Source: Thermoplasmata archaeon
GTDB lineage: Archaea; Thermoplasmatota; Thermoplasmata; Thermoplasmatales; Thermoplasmataceae
Assembly (NCBI GenBank): GCA_021802365.1
Contig: JAKAAJ010000004.1
Span: 1 to 33,732, forward strand
Reading direction: 5' to 3'
Length of the DNA stretch: 33,732 nt
Positions 1 to 9,600 of this stretch are shown piece after piece; position 1 is the first letter of the stretch, and each line of letters opens with the position of its first letter. Under the pieces are notes generated by a model. It was given only the letters and a program-made list of their open reading frames with translations, did not search any database and was not told the DNA's origin. The translations under genes and the position numbers were made by a program.

Positions 1-1141
1 ACTTCTCCTCACCAACATAATTCTCAATCATTCTCAATATGCTGGCACCCTTTCCATAGGATATCTCATCGAATATCTGTGCAACCTCATCAGGATTCCT
101 CACATCAGCATCAATGGGGTGGGTATTAACAAGAGAATCCCCATTCAGAGCACCGGCGGTTTCTGACTGTATGAACCTATTCATGAACTCCCACTCCCCA
201 TGTGTTCTGTCCACCATCTTGAAGGCCATAAAAGTGGCAAAGCTCTCGTTCAGCCAGAGATCATTCCACCATTTCATGGTAACAAGGTTTCCGAACCACT
301 GGTGTGCAAGCTCGTGGGCAATCACCTCAGATACTGTCTGTTTGACTGATGTGCTTGTCTCTTTATTCAACATAAGAAGGACTTCCCTGAATGTAATGGC
401 CCCCCAGTTCTCCATGGCTCCAGCCGCAAATTCTGGTACTGCAATCAGATGTACCTTTGGCAGCACATATTTAACGCCAAAATAATTCTCATATTCTCCA
501 ATAAATGAAATTGCCTCTCTAATTGGGACATCACTGGAATTAAGCAATCCCCTCGGGGCGGCAAGAATACATTCATATCCACTGGCCTTGATAGATCTTT
601 CCTCAAGGTGGCCTATCCCTATGTATATGAGGTAGGTGGACATTGGTGGGGTCTGGTGAAACCTTACAAGTGTTTTTCCATTCTCCAATTGTGTGACCGA
701 AGACTGTGGCATATTGGAAATGGCATCCAGACCATGGTCAATGGTAAGATTCAGTGAAAACTTTGCCTTGTATGCAGGATGATCCACACAGGGGAAGAGA
801 AATCTGGCACCAGTGGATTCAAACTGAGTGCTGAGCATGTATTCACCCTTGGAGTATCTTGCAATATAAAGCCCCTGAAGTGACTCACTGACCCTCCCTC
901 TAAAACTGATCTGTATATCCAAATCTCCAGAGAACTCCTTCTGAAGATGAAGAGTTTGAGTCTTCTCATCAGTTGAAAACTTGATTTCCTCATTACCAAG
1001 ACGAACGGATTCTATCTCAAGTTCTGCTGAATTAAGGCTTAGTTTCTCTCTATCGGATTTGAATTTAATTGTTTCTTTGCCCTTAAAAGTAAGCTGCTTG
1101 AAGTCCACATCAAGATCAAGTATGTACTCATCAATCTTCAT
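1..1141 (-). CDS. M1 family aminopeptidase, tricorn-interacting factor type (5' part, cut by window edge)
   Basis: Zinc aminopeptidase that trims short peptides, in Thermoplasma those released by tricorn and the proteasome; expected in the cytosol. The first 380 residues are visible and the frame runs open off the left edge, so the rest (family length about 780) lies outside. The start ATG at 1141 opens MKIDEYILDL, typical of the N-terminal beta domain. The exopeptidase motif GAMEN is at residues 241-245, and the zinc motif HELAH at 276-280 is followed by the third ligand in NES (E299), the standard HExxH-18-E spacing. An A/T-rich box at about 1164-1173 lies about 28 bp before the ATG and fits a leaderless start. 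It is transcribed away from sua5. The choice between factors F2 and F3 cannot be made from this fragment. Confidence 0.93.
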   Translation of the reverse strand, partial: MKIDEYILDLDVDFKQLTFKGKETIKFKSDREKLSLNSAELEIESVRLGNEEIKFSTDEKTQTLHLQKEFSGDLDIQISFRGRVSESLQGLYIARYSKGEYMLSTQFESTGARFLFPCVDHPAYKAKFSLNLTIDHGLDAISNMPQSSVTQLENGKTLVRFHQTPPMSTYLIYIGIGHLEERSIKASGYECILAAPRGLLNSSDVPIREAISFIGEYENYFGVKYVLPKVHLIAVPEFAAGAMENWGAITFREVLLMLNKETSTSVKQTVSEVIAHELAHQWFGNLVTMKWWNDLWLNESFATFMAFKMVDRTHGEWEFMNRFIQSETAGALNGDSLVNTHPIDADVRNPDEVAQIFDEISYGKGASILRMIENYVGEEK

Positions 1142-1271
1142 GGGTTCTTGATATTGCAAGTTCTATTATTACTTTGTATTAATCGGCAAACAGGCCGGTT
1201 CCATACTATTTAGCGAAATTGAGCTGGAAACGCCATGGGAAATTCGTCCAGCCGGTCAGGATCGATCAAGG

Positions 1272-1279
1272 TATATTTC
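1272..1279 (+). promoter_or_regulatory. TATA-like box for sua5
   Basis: The tatatttc element is centred about 26 bp before the ATG at 1301, the distance expected for an archaeal leaderless transcript. It supports the shorter Sua5 reading over the in-frame start at 1235. Seen by eye only; no BRE was scored. Confidence 0.5.
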
Positions 1280-1300
1280 CCACAAAAGGATACGCAGAAA

Positions 1301-2359
1301 ATGATAACGAGAATTATAAAGGTGGATCAGGATAATCCATCTCCGGAAGCGGTGCAGGAAGGTTCATCTGTCCTGAAAAAAGGTGGACTGGTCGTTTTCC
1401 CCACTGAGACCGTATATGGTATAGGCTGCAATGCCTTTTCAGCAGAATCCGCACTCAGAATTTTCTCTGTAAAAAAGAGACCAGCTGACAATCCTCTTAT
1501 CGTGCATATCAGCAATATGGACATGCTTCATAAAATTACAAGGGCTGTGCCGAAAATGGTGGAGGAGGGATGGAGGAAGTTCTGGCCTGGCCCGCTGACC
1601 ATCATTTTTGATGCTTCTCCTCTTATTCCAGCAGAGGTCACAGGCGGGCTGGATACTGTTGCAGTGCGAATGCCTTCTAACAAACTGGCCAGCTCCATTA
1701 TAGAGGTAAGCGGGCTGCCTGTAGCAGCACCAAGCGCTAACATATCAACAAGGCCGAGTATCACATCATCAGAGTATGCTATTCAGGAATTCAGTGGCTC
1801 GGTGGATCTCATATATGATGCAGGAGCATGCTCTTTGGGGCTTGAATCAACCGTAATAGACATCCGGAGACAGAAGCCTGTAGTTCTGAGGGCAGGCGCT
1901 ATGAATGCTGAAGATGTTTCTTCAATTTTCGGAGAAGTTGTCATAGATGACATTGCCAGAGGCATAGCATATTCAGAAAATCCTATCTCTCCAGGAACGA
2001 AGTATAAACATTACTCCCCAACGAAACCTCTTGTTATGATTCAGGATGATTCCCTATATAGGAGATTATTCAGAAAATACAGCATGGACAGAAGATTTCT
2101 ATTCATCGGCCTGGACCAGATGATTGAAAGAAATGGAGAAAACATAATTTCTCTTGGAAGTTCAAATAATCTTAAAGAAGCGGCAAAAAAGCTCTTCAGT
2201 TCATTCAGGGAAATAGATCGATCAAAATGCCTTGCCGGAGTGATACATTCATTTCCTGAAGAGAAGGAGGGACTGGCAATAATGAATCGCATAAGAAAAG
2301 CATCCATGCTGGTGGTTAGAACAGAGTCAGATTTCGACAGATTTGTTGAATCACTTTAA
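1301..2359 (+). CDS. sua5: Threonylcarbamoyl-AMP synthase, Sua5/YrdC/YwlC family
   Basis: Makes threonylcarbamoyl-AMP from threonine, bicarbonate and ATP, the first step of t6A37 modification of ANN-decoding tRNAs. The YrdC domain fills about residues 1-200, with the KRPxxNPL motif at 59-66 and PSANIS at 144-149. The linker [11 protein letters not shown] leads into the C-terminal Sua5 domain, so this is the long two-domain form (352 residues). I place the start at ATG 1301 because the conserved N-terminus begins there and a TATA-like box (1272-1279) lies about 26 bp upstream. An in-frame ATG at 1235 would add 22 residues that do not resemble the family, although it has its own weak A/T box about 25 bp upstream. 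The gene is followed after 25 bp by purE. Confidence 0.93.
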   Translation: MITRIIKVDQDNPSPEAVQEGSSVLKKGGLVVFPTETVYGIGCNAFSAESALRIFSVKKRPADNPLIVHISNMDMLHKITRAVPKMVEEGWRKFWPGPLTIIFDASPLIPAEVTGGLDTVAVRMPSNKLASSIIEVSGLPVAAPSANISTRPSITSSEYAIQEFSGSVDLIYDAGACSLGLESTVIDIRRQKPVVLRAGAMNAEDVSSIFGEVVIDDIARGIAYSENPISPGTKYKHYSPTKPLVMIQDDSLYRRLFRKYSMDRRFLFIGLDQMIERNGENIISLGSSNNLKEAAKKLFSSFREIDRSKCLAGVIHSFPEEKEGLAIMNRIRKASMLVVRTESDFDRFVESL

Positions 2360-2384
2360 TAAGGTAAAAGACAATGCTTCAACG

Positions 2385-2858
2385 ATGCCACTAGTAGCAG
2401 TCATAATGGGTTCAAGCTCGGACTGGGAGACCATGAGGGAAGCAGCTTCAACTCTTTCCGAGATGGGGATTGAATATGAAAAAAAGATAGTTTCTGCCCA
2501 CAGGACTCCCGGCCTGATGTATAGTTTTGCAAAGGAAGCTGAATCGAGGGGAATCGAAGTAATCATAGCTGGAGCCGGTGGGGCTGCACATCTTCCAGGA
2601 ATGACAGCATCCCTGACATCCCTTCCTGTTATTGGCGTTCCGGTAAAGTCTAGAAGTCTTAACGGGCTTGACTCACTTCTATCTATTGTACAGATGCCAT
2701 CAGGAATCCCTGTGGCCACAGTTGCAATAAACGGCGCAAAAAATGCAGCAATTCTGGCGGCCAGGATTCTTGGAATAAAACATCCAGAAATTGCCGAAAG
2801 AGTCAAGGCTATGATGCAAAACCAGGAAGAGAAGGTTCTGAAGGAGAAAATAGAATAA
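2385..2858 (+). CDS. purE: N5-carboxyaminoimidazole ribonucleotide mutase
   Basis: Class I PurE converts N5-CAIR, the product of PurK, into CAIR in de novo purine synthesis. The 157-residue product has the usual length of a stand-alone PurE. The phosphate-binding GSSSDW is at residues 9-14, the SAHRTP loop with the catalytic histidine is at 37-42, and glycine-rich [10 protein letters not shown] follows. I chose ATG 2385 because PurE proteins start just before VAVIMGS. A longer reading from 2343 would overlap sua5 and add a non-conserved leader. purK follows 27 bp downstream, so the two enzymes of consecutive steps are made together. Confidence 0.96.
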   Translation: MPLVAVIMGSSSDWETMREAASTLSEMGIEYEKKIVSAHRTPGLMYSFAKEAESRGIEVIIAGAGGAAHLPGMTASLTSLPVIGVPVKSRSLNGLDSLLSIVQMPSGIPVATVAINGAKNAAILAARILGIKHPEIAERVKAMMQNQEEKVLKEKIE

Positions 2859-2885
2859 TCCTTTTAAACAGACTCAGGTGTGAAA

Positions 2886-3965
2886 ATGAATATAGGGATC
2901 ATAGGAGGTGGACAGCTTGGGAGGATGCTTGTCATGGAGGGCAGGAAACTTGGATTCAATTTCTGCGTTATTGACAGCACTGCTAAATCACCTGCCGGGA
3001 GAATTTCTGACTCCAGTTTTTCCTATGATCAGTACAGGGATTTCATAGAACAAAGTGAAGTAATAACTTTTGAGTTTGAGCATATTGACAGCAGGGTTCT
3101 GGATGCAGCCGAATCTTCCGGCAAACTTTTTCCTGGAAAAAATTCAATAATGCTCAAAAGAGATCGTGCGGATGAGAAGAATTTCCTGAAAGGAATTGGT
3201 GTGCCTACTGCAGAATATATAGTGGCTGAAAACAGGAAGGAACTTTCAGAGGCAGTAAAGTTATTCGATCACTCAGTTCTGAAAAGTGCCTCTGGAGGTT
3301 ACGATGGAAAGGGGCAGTACAGAGTTAGCGCAAATGACCAGCTCAGTGGCATACCGGACCAGAAGTATGTTGTTGAACAGAAGATAGATTTTGATTATGA
3401 GGCTTCCGCAATTTTTGTTTCAGATAAAAAGGGTAAAGTGGTGATGTTTACTCCATCCTACAACCTAAACAGAAAGGGCATACTTCTTCTCAACAGGGCT
3501 CCAATAGACGATCCAGGGTTCAGGGACATAGGGGAACGGATTATACGCGGCCTCAGATATGTGGGTGCAATGGGAATAGAATTTTTTGTAGTCAATGGAA
3601 AGCCTATGGTAAACGAGATAGCTCCAAGGGTGCATAACACAGGCCATCATACACTTCTGGGAAGCACAATGTCACAGTTTGAGGCACACCTGAGGGCGAT
3701 AACTGGCCTTCCTCTGACTGAGCCGGAGTTACTCTCACCAAGCGGAATTGTTAACCTCATAGGAAAAGAGCTTGACAGTAAAGCAAGATCAGAAATACTT
3801 TCCATTCCTGGAACCGTGATCTACTGGTACTGTAAAGATTCAGCAAGAAAAGGAAGAAAACTTGGCCACGTGAACATTGCCGCAGCTGATGAGGCGAGCC
3901 TGAAAAAAAGGATGGATAATGTTATCAGAGCTTATTACGGAGATGATCCCGACAGATATCTCTGA
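2886..3965 (+). CDS. purK: 5-(carboxyamino)imidazole ribonucleotide synthase (ATP-grasp)
   Basis: PurK carboxylates AIR with bicarbonate and ATP to give N5-CAIR, the substrate of PurE. The N-terminus has the GIIGGGQLGRM nucleotide-binding motif, the centre has the ATP-grasp loop SGGYDGKGQ, and the metal/substrate region reads NEIAPRVHNTGH. The length (359 residues) is normal. I use ATG 2886, which has an AGGTG SD at 2876-2880, five bases upstream; a GTG at 2880 inside that motif would add two residues. Last gene of the sua5-purE-purK run. Its stop lies only 2 bp from the stop of the convergent regulator gene. Confidence 0.96.
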   Translation: MNIGIIGGGQLGRMLVMEGRKLGFNFCVIDSTAKSPAGRISDSSFSYDQYRDFIEQSEVITFEFEHIDSRVLDAAESSGKLFPGKNSIMLKRDRADEKNFLKGIGVPTAEYIVAENRKELSEAVKLFDHSVLKSASGGYDGKGQYRVSANDQLSGIPDQKYVVEQKIDFDYEASAIFVSDKKGKVVMFTPSYNLNRKGILLLNRAPIDDPGFRDIGERIIRGLRYVGAMGIEFFVVNGKPMVNEIAPRVHNTGHHTLLGSTMSQFEAHLRAITGLPLTEPELLSPSGIVNLIGKELDSKARSEILSIPGTVIYWYCKDSARKGRKLGHVNIAAADEASLKKRMDNVIRAYYGDDPDRYL

Positions 3966-3967
3966 TA

Positions 3968-4483
3968 TCAGAGAAGGAGTACTGCCTGAACACCTGGTAT
4001 TTTACGAATCTCAGACAGGAGCCTGGATGGTATCTGGCCGTCTGTCACTATTGTTGCCTTTGGGCTCTCGGATAGTTCTGGATCATCTACAAGAACCTGC
4101 CTTATGCTTATTCCCTCTTCACTGAATATCCTGGACACCCCTGCGATTATTCCAGGCTTAGTGGCTGATTCCGGGAGTATCTGTATGACACCCATACCAA
4201 GGTGTGTGCTAACTTTACCGAAGTCAGGAACAGGCGTTATGTTAGCGAAAAAAACTGCCAGCTTCTCATCCTGGACTATCTTGTCCAGGGCATCAAGTAC
4301 GGCCCTCCTGTCTATGTCTAGAGAAGATGCAATGGCTGAAGCCTTGACCTCAACATCCGAGCAGTATATCCTTGGGACACCTTCGAAATCTCTCCTCACG
4401 GATAGCCCAAGACTTATCAGTTTCACCAGGACTTTCTGCTGTGAAGGGTATTTTTTGAAGCTCTCGTTGATATACTGCCACAT
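3968..4483 (-). CDS. HTH-ACT domain protein, predicted regulator of amino acid metabolism
   Basis: 171 residues, matching the archaeal COG2150-type family of predicted amino acid regulators. The N-terminal half (about 10-95) is an HTH-like segment with ASAIASSLDIDRRAVLDALDKI as a likely recognition region. The C-terminal half (about 100-171) has the ACT pattern GIIAGVSRIFSEEGISIRQV followed by a short beta strand pair ending PGVQAVLLL; ACT domains bind small ligands, often amino acids. It starts 8 bp after the radA stop, with a weak AGGA before the ATG, and is the last gene of the gap-radA operon. No ligand or target can be named from the sequence. Confidence 0.8.
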   Translation of the reverse strand: MWQYINESFKKYPSQQKVLVKLISLGLSVRRDFEGVPRIYCSDVEVKASAIASSLDIDRRAVLDALDKIVQDEKLAVFFANITPVPDFGKVSTHLGMGVIQILPESATKPGIIAGVSRIFSEEGISIRQVLVDDPELSESPKATIVTDGQIPSRLLSEIRKIPGVQAVLLL

Positions 4484-4491
4484 TTGAATTC

Positions 4492-5460
4492 CTATACTCC
4501 GTCCGTAACTCCATCCTCTGATATCTGAACTACTGTCTCTCCCTCAGGTAGGTATGGGGAATCAATCAATCGCGCAATTCTCTTTCCACCCTTGCTCTTC
4601 CTGAGATAAACCCTGAAAGTGGCGGTATGACCCACAATATTTCCACCAATTGGTGCAGTGGGATCTCCAAAGAAAACATCAGGTCTGGCTGAAACCTGGT
4701 TGGTTACAGCAATTACCGAGTTGTTGATTGTTGAAAATTTCAGCAGATCATGCATGTGCCTGTTCAGGAGCTGCTGTCTCTCTGAAAGAGAACCCCTGCC
4801 CATATATTCAGATCTGAAGTGGGATGTTAGTGAATCCACTATAAGCAGTCGGATCGGGAATTCCTTTGCCATCTCTGAAGCTCTCTCCGCAAGGAGTATT
4901 TGATGGTGTGAATTATAGGCCCTTGCCACATGGATCCTTTTGAGGACCTCATCTGGATCCGCCCCTCTGAATTTTGACATCTGAATTATTCTCTCAGGTC
5001 TGAAAGTGTTTTCTGTGTCGATAATAAGAACATCAGAATTGAAGCCGCCCTCCTCTATGGCCCTGGTACAGTTTACTGCAAGCTGATGCATGATTTGAGT
5101 CTTACCTGATCCAAATTCTCCGAAGAACTCCGTGATTGACTGTGTTTCAAGGCCGCCTCCCAGCAGGTTGTCAAGATTTTTTGAGCCAGTGGATAGCTTT
5201 GTAACATCCTTTCTTCGTTCAAGAATCTGCTCCCCGGTTTCAAAGTTTCCAACATCCGCAAATTTCCTGGCGGAGGCTATAATCTTGATTGCGCTTCCCT
5301 CCGCAATACCGGCGAGATCTGACAGATCCTTGGGTGAAGCCACTGCCAAAGTCATTATGTCGTCAAAGCCATTCTCTCTCAGTTTCTCTGCTGTTGCCTC
5401 TCCCACTCCGGGAAGGTCTTCTATGGTTATTTTCTTAATTTCTTTCTTATCCTCTGCCAT
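4492..5460 (-). CDS. radA: DNA repair and recombination protein RadA
   Basis: Archaeal RecA/Rad51 recombinase that forms filaments on single-stranded DNA and drives strand exchange. 322 residues, normal for RadA. The helix-hairpin-helix region is at about 13-60 ([13 protein letters not shown]), Walker A GEFGSGKT at 114-121, then a Walker B-type [12 protein letters not shown] and the DNA-binding loop region ending PIGGNIVGH. No intein is present. Its ATG overlaps the stop codon of gap (TAATG), and an AAAGGTG SD at 5466-5472 sits five bases upstream, so translation is probably coupled to gap. Confidence 0.98.
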   Translation of the reverse strand: MAEDKKEIKKITIEDLPGVGEATAEKLRENGFDDIMTLAVASPKDLSDLAGIAEGSAIKIIASARKFADVGNFETGEQILERRKDVTKLSTGSKNLDNLLGGGLETQSITEFFGEFGSGKTQIMHQLAVNCTRAIEEGGFNSDVLIIDTENTFRPERIIQMSKFRGADPDEVLKRIHVARAYNSHHQILLAERASEMAKEFPIRLLIVDSLTSHFRSEYMGRGSLSERQQLLNRHMHDLLKFSTINNSVIAVTNQVSARPDVFFGDPTAPIGGNIVGHTATFRVYLRKSKGGKRIARLIDSPYLPEGETVVQISEDGVTDGV

Positions 5461-6476
5461 TAATACACCTTTTCCTTTATTCCCAATGCCATGTCTGTGA
5501 GTTCAATGGACTTTTCCTTTTCCTGAAGCCCAAATACTGCTCGAACGGCATCTACATTTTCCGGAACTACATCACTTTCCTGATGTACTGCCTGCATGTA
5601 ATTGATCTTTCTGCCATTTAAATTTACGTTTTCTCTCCATATTGCAATTTCGTAAAGGTCGGAACGCTCTCGGCCAAGTTCCCTTGCAAGATCCATCACC
5701 TGGGCAGTTGATGTTATCCCATTTTTACCGGAAACAATCATCAGTCTTCTTCTCGATTCAAATGCCTTCAGAACATGCTCCAGATCAGTTTCTGATTTAA
5801 TCTTTACAGTGACTGAATGAAGGTGCATGAGAGTTGTTGGAGCTTTGACTGCTGATGTCTCAATGTTAATACCGTCCATTACTGTCATTACGTCAGGTCC
5901 ATGATGTGATGGAAAATGAAGATCTGGCTCAAGCGCATTTATGGGGCCCTTTTTGCTGTCGTTTGGGTCTGTTGCCCTCCTTATAAGTGTTGCACTTGCC
6001 TCAGTAACTCCGAAGTGATCCCGCAGTGTAGATAGAGTTCTTGCCAGGCCTGTTGTATTGCATGATACGACTCTTACGTATTCTTTACCAGAAGCGGAAT
6101 TGTAATTGGCATAGGCGTTGAAGCTTACATCAGCAAGGTGAGATGACTCTCCACCTTGAAAAACTGCTTTCTTTTTATGCTTTCTGTAAATCTGTATATT
6201 TTTTTCTCCCTGGCCCTCAGGCGTACAGTCTATTATTATGTCCGATGCCGAAACCAGGTCATCAAGGTCCCCCTGAACATCAAGGGATTTCTCCTGAAAT
6301 TTTTTTATTGACTCCCGTTCGGGTACAAAGAGCTTGAATTTTGATGAAGCAGTCATAGCCACATAGTCAGGTTTTGTCTTAATAACTCCCGAGACCTCCA
6401 TATCTTTCTGTCTGGAAACGGCATCTGCAACCCTTCTCCCAATAGTACCATAACCGTTTATTCCAACTTTAATCAT
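5460..6476 (-). CDS. gap: Glyceraldehyde-3-phosphate dehydrogenase, archaeal type II
   Basis: Archaeal phosphorylating GAPDH of the NAD(P)-dependent type II family, used in the lower glycolytic/gluconeogenic pathway. The Rossmann motif [16 protein letters not shown] opens the protein at residues 5-20. The catalytic cysteine is C139 in SCNTTGL (138-144), and HHGPD and [12 protein letters not shown] follow as in the family. The start at 6476 gives 338 residues, the usual length. A longer frame to 6566 would add 30 unconserved residues. A TATA-like box at 6501-6509 lies 25-33 bp upstream of 6476 and fits a leaderless mRNA. First gene of gap-radA-ACT regulator. Confidence 0.97.
   Translation of the reverse strand: MIKVGINGYGTIGRRVADAVSRQKDMEVSGVIKTKPDYVAMTASSKFKLFVPERESIKKFQEKSLDVQGDLDDLVSASDIIIDCTPEGQGEKNIQIYRKHKKKAVFQGGESSHLADVSFNAYANYNSASGKEYVRVVSCNTTGLARTLSTLRDHFGVTEASATLIRRATDPNDSKKGPINALEPDLHFPSHHGPDVMTVMDGINIETSAVKAPTTLMHLHSVTVKIKSETDLEHVLKAFESRRRLMIVSGKNGITSTAQVMDLARELGRERSDLYEIAIWRENVNLNGRKINYMQAVHQESDVVPENVDAVRAVFGLQEKEKSIELTDMALGIKEKVY
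5466..5472 (-). promoter_or_regulatory. Shine-Dalgarno site of radA
   Basis: On the minus strand AAAGGTG lies five bases before the radA ATG and inside the last codons of gap. Together with the TAATG overlap it argues that radA is translated by re-initiation from a gap-led transcript. Confidence 0.6.
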
Positions 6477-6500
6477 GACAAGAGACAATTGCTCAGGTAG

Positions 6501-6509
6501 ATATATAAG
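6501..6509 (-). promoter_or_regulatory. TATA box for the gap-radA operon
   Basis: On the minus strand the sequence reads CTTATATAT, centred about 28 bp before the gap ATG at 6476. This is the clearest TATA element in the left half of the window. It supports both the short gap start and a leaderless three-gene transcript. Confidence 0.6.
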
Positions 6510-6618
6510 TAATGAGTCATTTTTATCTGCACTTTGCTGAATAAGTCCAGGTTCTATGTCTTGCAATATTGGAGAAAAGATTTCTTAAGAATTGAACCAT
6601 TTAGGGATTCATAAAATA

Positions 6619-9600
6619 ATGAAAATTCATGTATATATTATACTAATACTTCTTCTGGGTATTTCCCTACCATTTCAAGGAGTGTCTATGGGAACTGTGC
6701 ATACCAATATTCAACAGGAGCCTATGATCTATAACTTTTCAAAGCAGCCATCTGGTTCATTCCCATCAAATGGAAGTGGCTTTTCGTTTCTAGTAAAGAA
6801 CAAAAGCAACAACTATCGTATCGCCACTGAATCGTTAGAATATGGGAAAGGCTTGAACATATTTTCAAAACCACAGGATGGAGTTGTTAACTGGACTACT
6901 TTTGAGATTAGATTCCCAATCAGTGGCAACATGAGCATCAGATTGACTTTCAACTGGAATTCCAACAGTAATTATTATGAAACAATGTCTAACATCATCC
7001 TCAATTTTGGTAAAAGCAGAATTTTGCGGCAATACTTCGGTTACGGATACGGAGGTTATGATTATCTTGATTCAGGTAACACTACAAGAATTGGAGCAGA
7101 TCCCTCAATGGACAGAAATCTGACTATACAACTCTCCCTGGACAACTTCAGAACATTATTCTATTCATTTGGCAACGGTTCAAACCCTTATACTCCGGTG
7201 GAGTTCCCCATTAACATTGAGAATGGAACAGATTCTAATTATGGCAGTTTTTTCATTGGAGGGCCTTTCTGCAATATCACTCTCTTCAGTATAAGCCTTG
7301 AAAACAGGTCATCTGTAACCAGCTTGAATAATGTTTCAGGTCAAGGATGGAACGAAACCAGTATAGGCGGTTCATTTTCAATCAACAGTTCAGAAAGTGC
7401 ATTCTGGTATGATTCGCATACAGACTCAATCATCTATGAAAATTCCGCAAATGATTCCATATATGCACTGAACCTCCAGAACAGGACTTCATGGAAGATT
7501 TTCCAGCCAGAGATTTCTCAAAGCATATTGAAAAGCTTTGGATTAGGGGATTTCTATTATTGCCTGATTTCAGAGGAAAACAGCACTCGTTTAATATCCA
7601 TTAATGAAGACAGTTTCTCAAGGGAATATGTGGGAGGTACAATCGACACGCCAAGAGCCTCTGTAGTTTTTGTGAAAAACAGTTCAGATATAATTCTTTC
7701 AGGGGAAGGGAAAGTGTTTCTGTTAAGCCTGAAAACGGGGAAAGCTTTGAATTTCACAGTAAACGGCTCCAACATAACTGGGGCAAGTTTCAAAGGTTCT
7801 ACTATCAACTTTTCAGTTTTCAATGAGTCCAGTGGCATAAAATACCAATATGCGGCTAATATTTCTGACAGCTCATTTCAAATGCTGCAAGAGATGGGTG
7901 CCTCTCTATTTCCTTCTGTTGCATTACTGAGAACCATTGAAGGATCAGGCCTTTCATATAGCATATGGAATGGTAACGGGAGTGGAGGAAGTTATGTATC
8001 TTCCAGCTTCACAGGACTCTGGCACTCAAATTTTTCCATTTTACCCGAACTGGCAATGGATGAAGGGCTTTTAGCAAAAAGTTTAGCCTCTTATCTTCTC
8101 ATTAACGGGTCTGGAATAACTGTGCTTCCTATTTCACAGGGTTCAAGGTTGCTGTGCTCCTCTAATGGATCAATTTTCTCGTTCAACGCAGGCAGGATAG
8201 ATGTGTATTACAGAGGCATCTATCCACTCCCGGACACAAATTTATCAGTAAAATTTAACCTGAAGGAATATTATTCAGGAAGCAGTGCAGATCTTAACTT
8301 CAACGTATTCTCCAGTTCCAAGTACACGGTTAAGGCCTTTATAAACAGTATACCTGCCGGGATCATGAACAGCAGTGTTGTCGCATACCCTGATAGGCTC
8401 AATAATGGCACAAACTATGTCTCGCTCGATGTAGAGAATGAAATTGGTTCCAGAGTAAATATCACCACTGGGTTTGTGGTGGACGATTTTAAACCTTATT
8501 TAGGTACTGTCCAGAATTCATCATCAATTAAGGAGGGTTCCAGGCTTGAATTTGAGCTGAATAATATTCCGGAAGATAAGGTTAAAGGCCTCTATAATGA
8601 GGGATTTCTGTTAAATTTCACGGGGAGGAACTATAGTGAAGACCTGCCTGCAAATTTAACAGGAAATTATTCTCTACATTTGGTTCTTTTTGACACATAC
8701 GGAAGAATTTACAATCTTACTTTGCAAATATTTATAATTCCCTTAACGGAAAATGATACACTTACGATAAGGAATGGTTCCTATATGAGCAGCGATTCTG
8801 TTAGCTTTGGATGGGAAACACTCAGCAATGTATCGAGATATAAGGTGGAGGCTGTTTCTAATTCATCAAGAGAAAATGTGTCAACGGATGTGAATAACAC
8901 AGTTCTTAAACTTGGAAATGGTGAGTGGAATATTACTGTCATTGGTATATTCCCGCAAGGTCAGGAAGTTCTCATAGGCAATTCTGTAATAAATATTCTT
9001 ACCTATGCACCATCAGTACATATCACAATGAACCGTTATTATGTATCTTTTTCTAAGGACAGCACAGGGTCAAACCCGCTTATCAATGTTACCACAAACA
9101 CTACTTCAGATCTTAACATCCAGATATACAACCCTGGAGGATTAAGATTGATCAATTCCACTGAGTCAGAAATTGGAAAAGTGGTTTTTGCACTTGGCAA
9201 TTATAGAAATATTTTCTCACAGAATGGAGAATACAAAGCAGTAATCTCGGCAAAAGGGCAATCGGGATTATCAAACACTTCAGAGGTAAATTTCTGGGTG
9301 AACAACTCCATTCCATCTTTTTCTTGGCTGAATAGGATTTATTATACTAACTCAAGTATTTTTACCATTCCGTTTCCCTCATCAGGTGAATCCTTCACGG
9401 TTTCTCATTTAAATGGTTCTGAAAATTCAACATTCAATGGAAGTTCTTTCCAATTTTTTGGAGATTTCACAAAATCATGGTTCATCATAAATGAGGAAAA
9501 CAAATATGGAAGTATCAACACAACTTCACTGGAGATTATTTATTCGAAGGTAAAGCCAGACATCAACCTGTCAGTTCCATCCAGCGTGGGAAAGGGAAAA

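Noticed and set aside
2351..2806. 151-codon minus-strand frame opposite purE
   Set aside because: Lies entirely within purE in antisense, with composition typical of a shadow frame; purE motifs are unambiguous.
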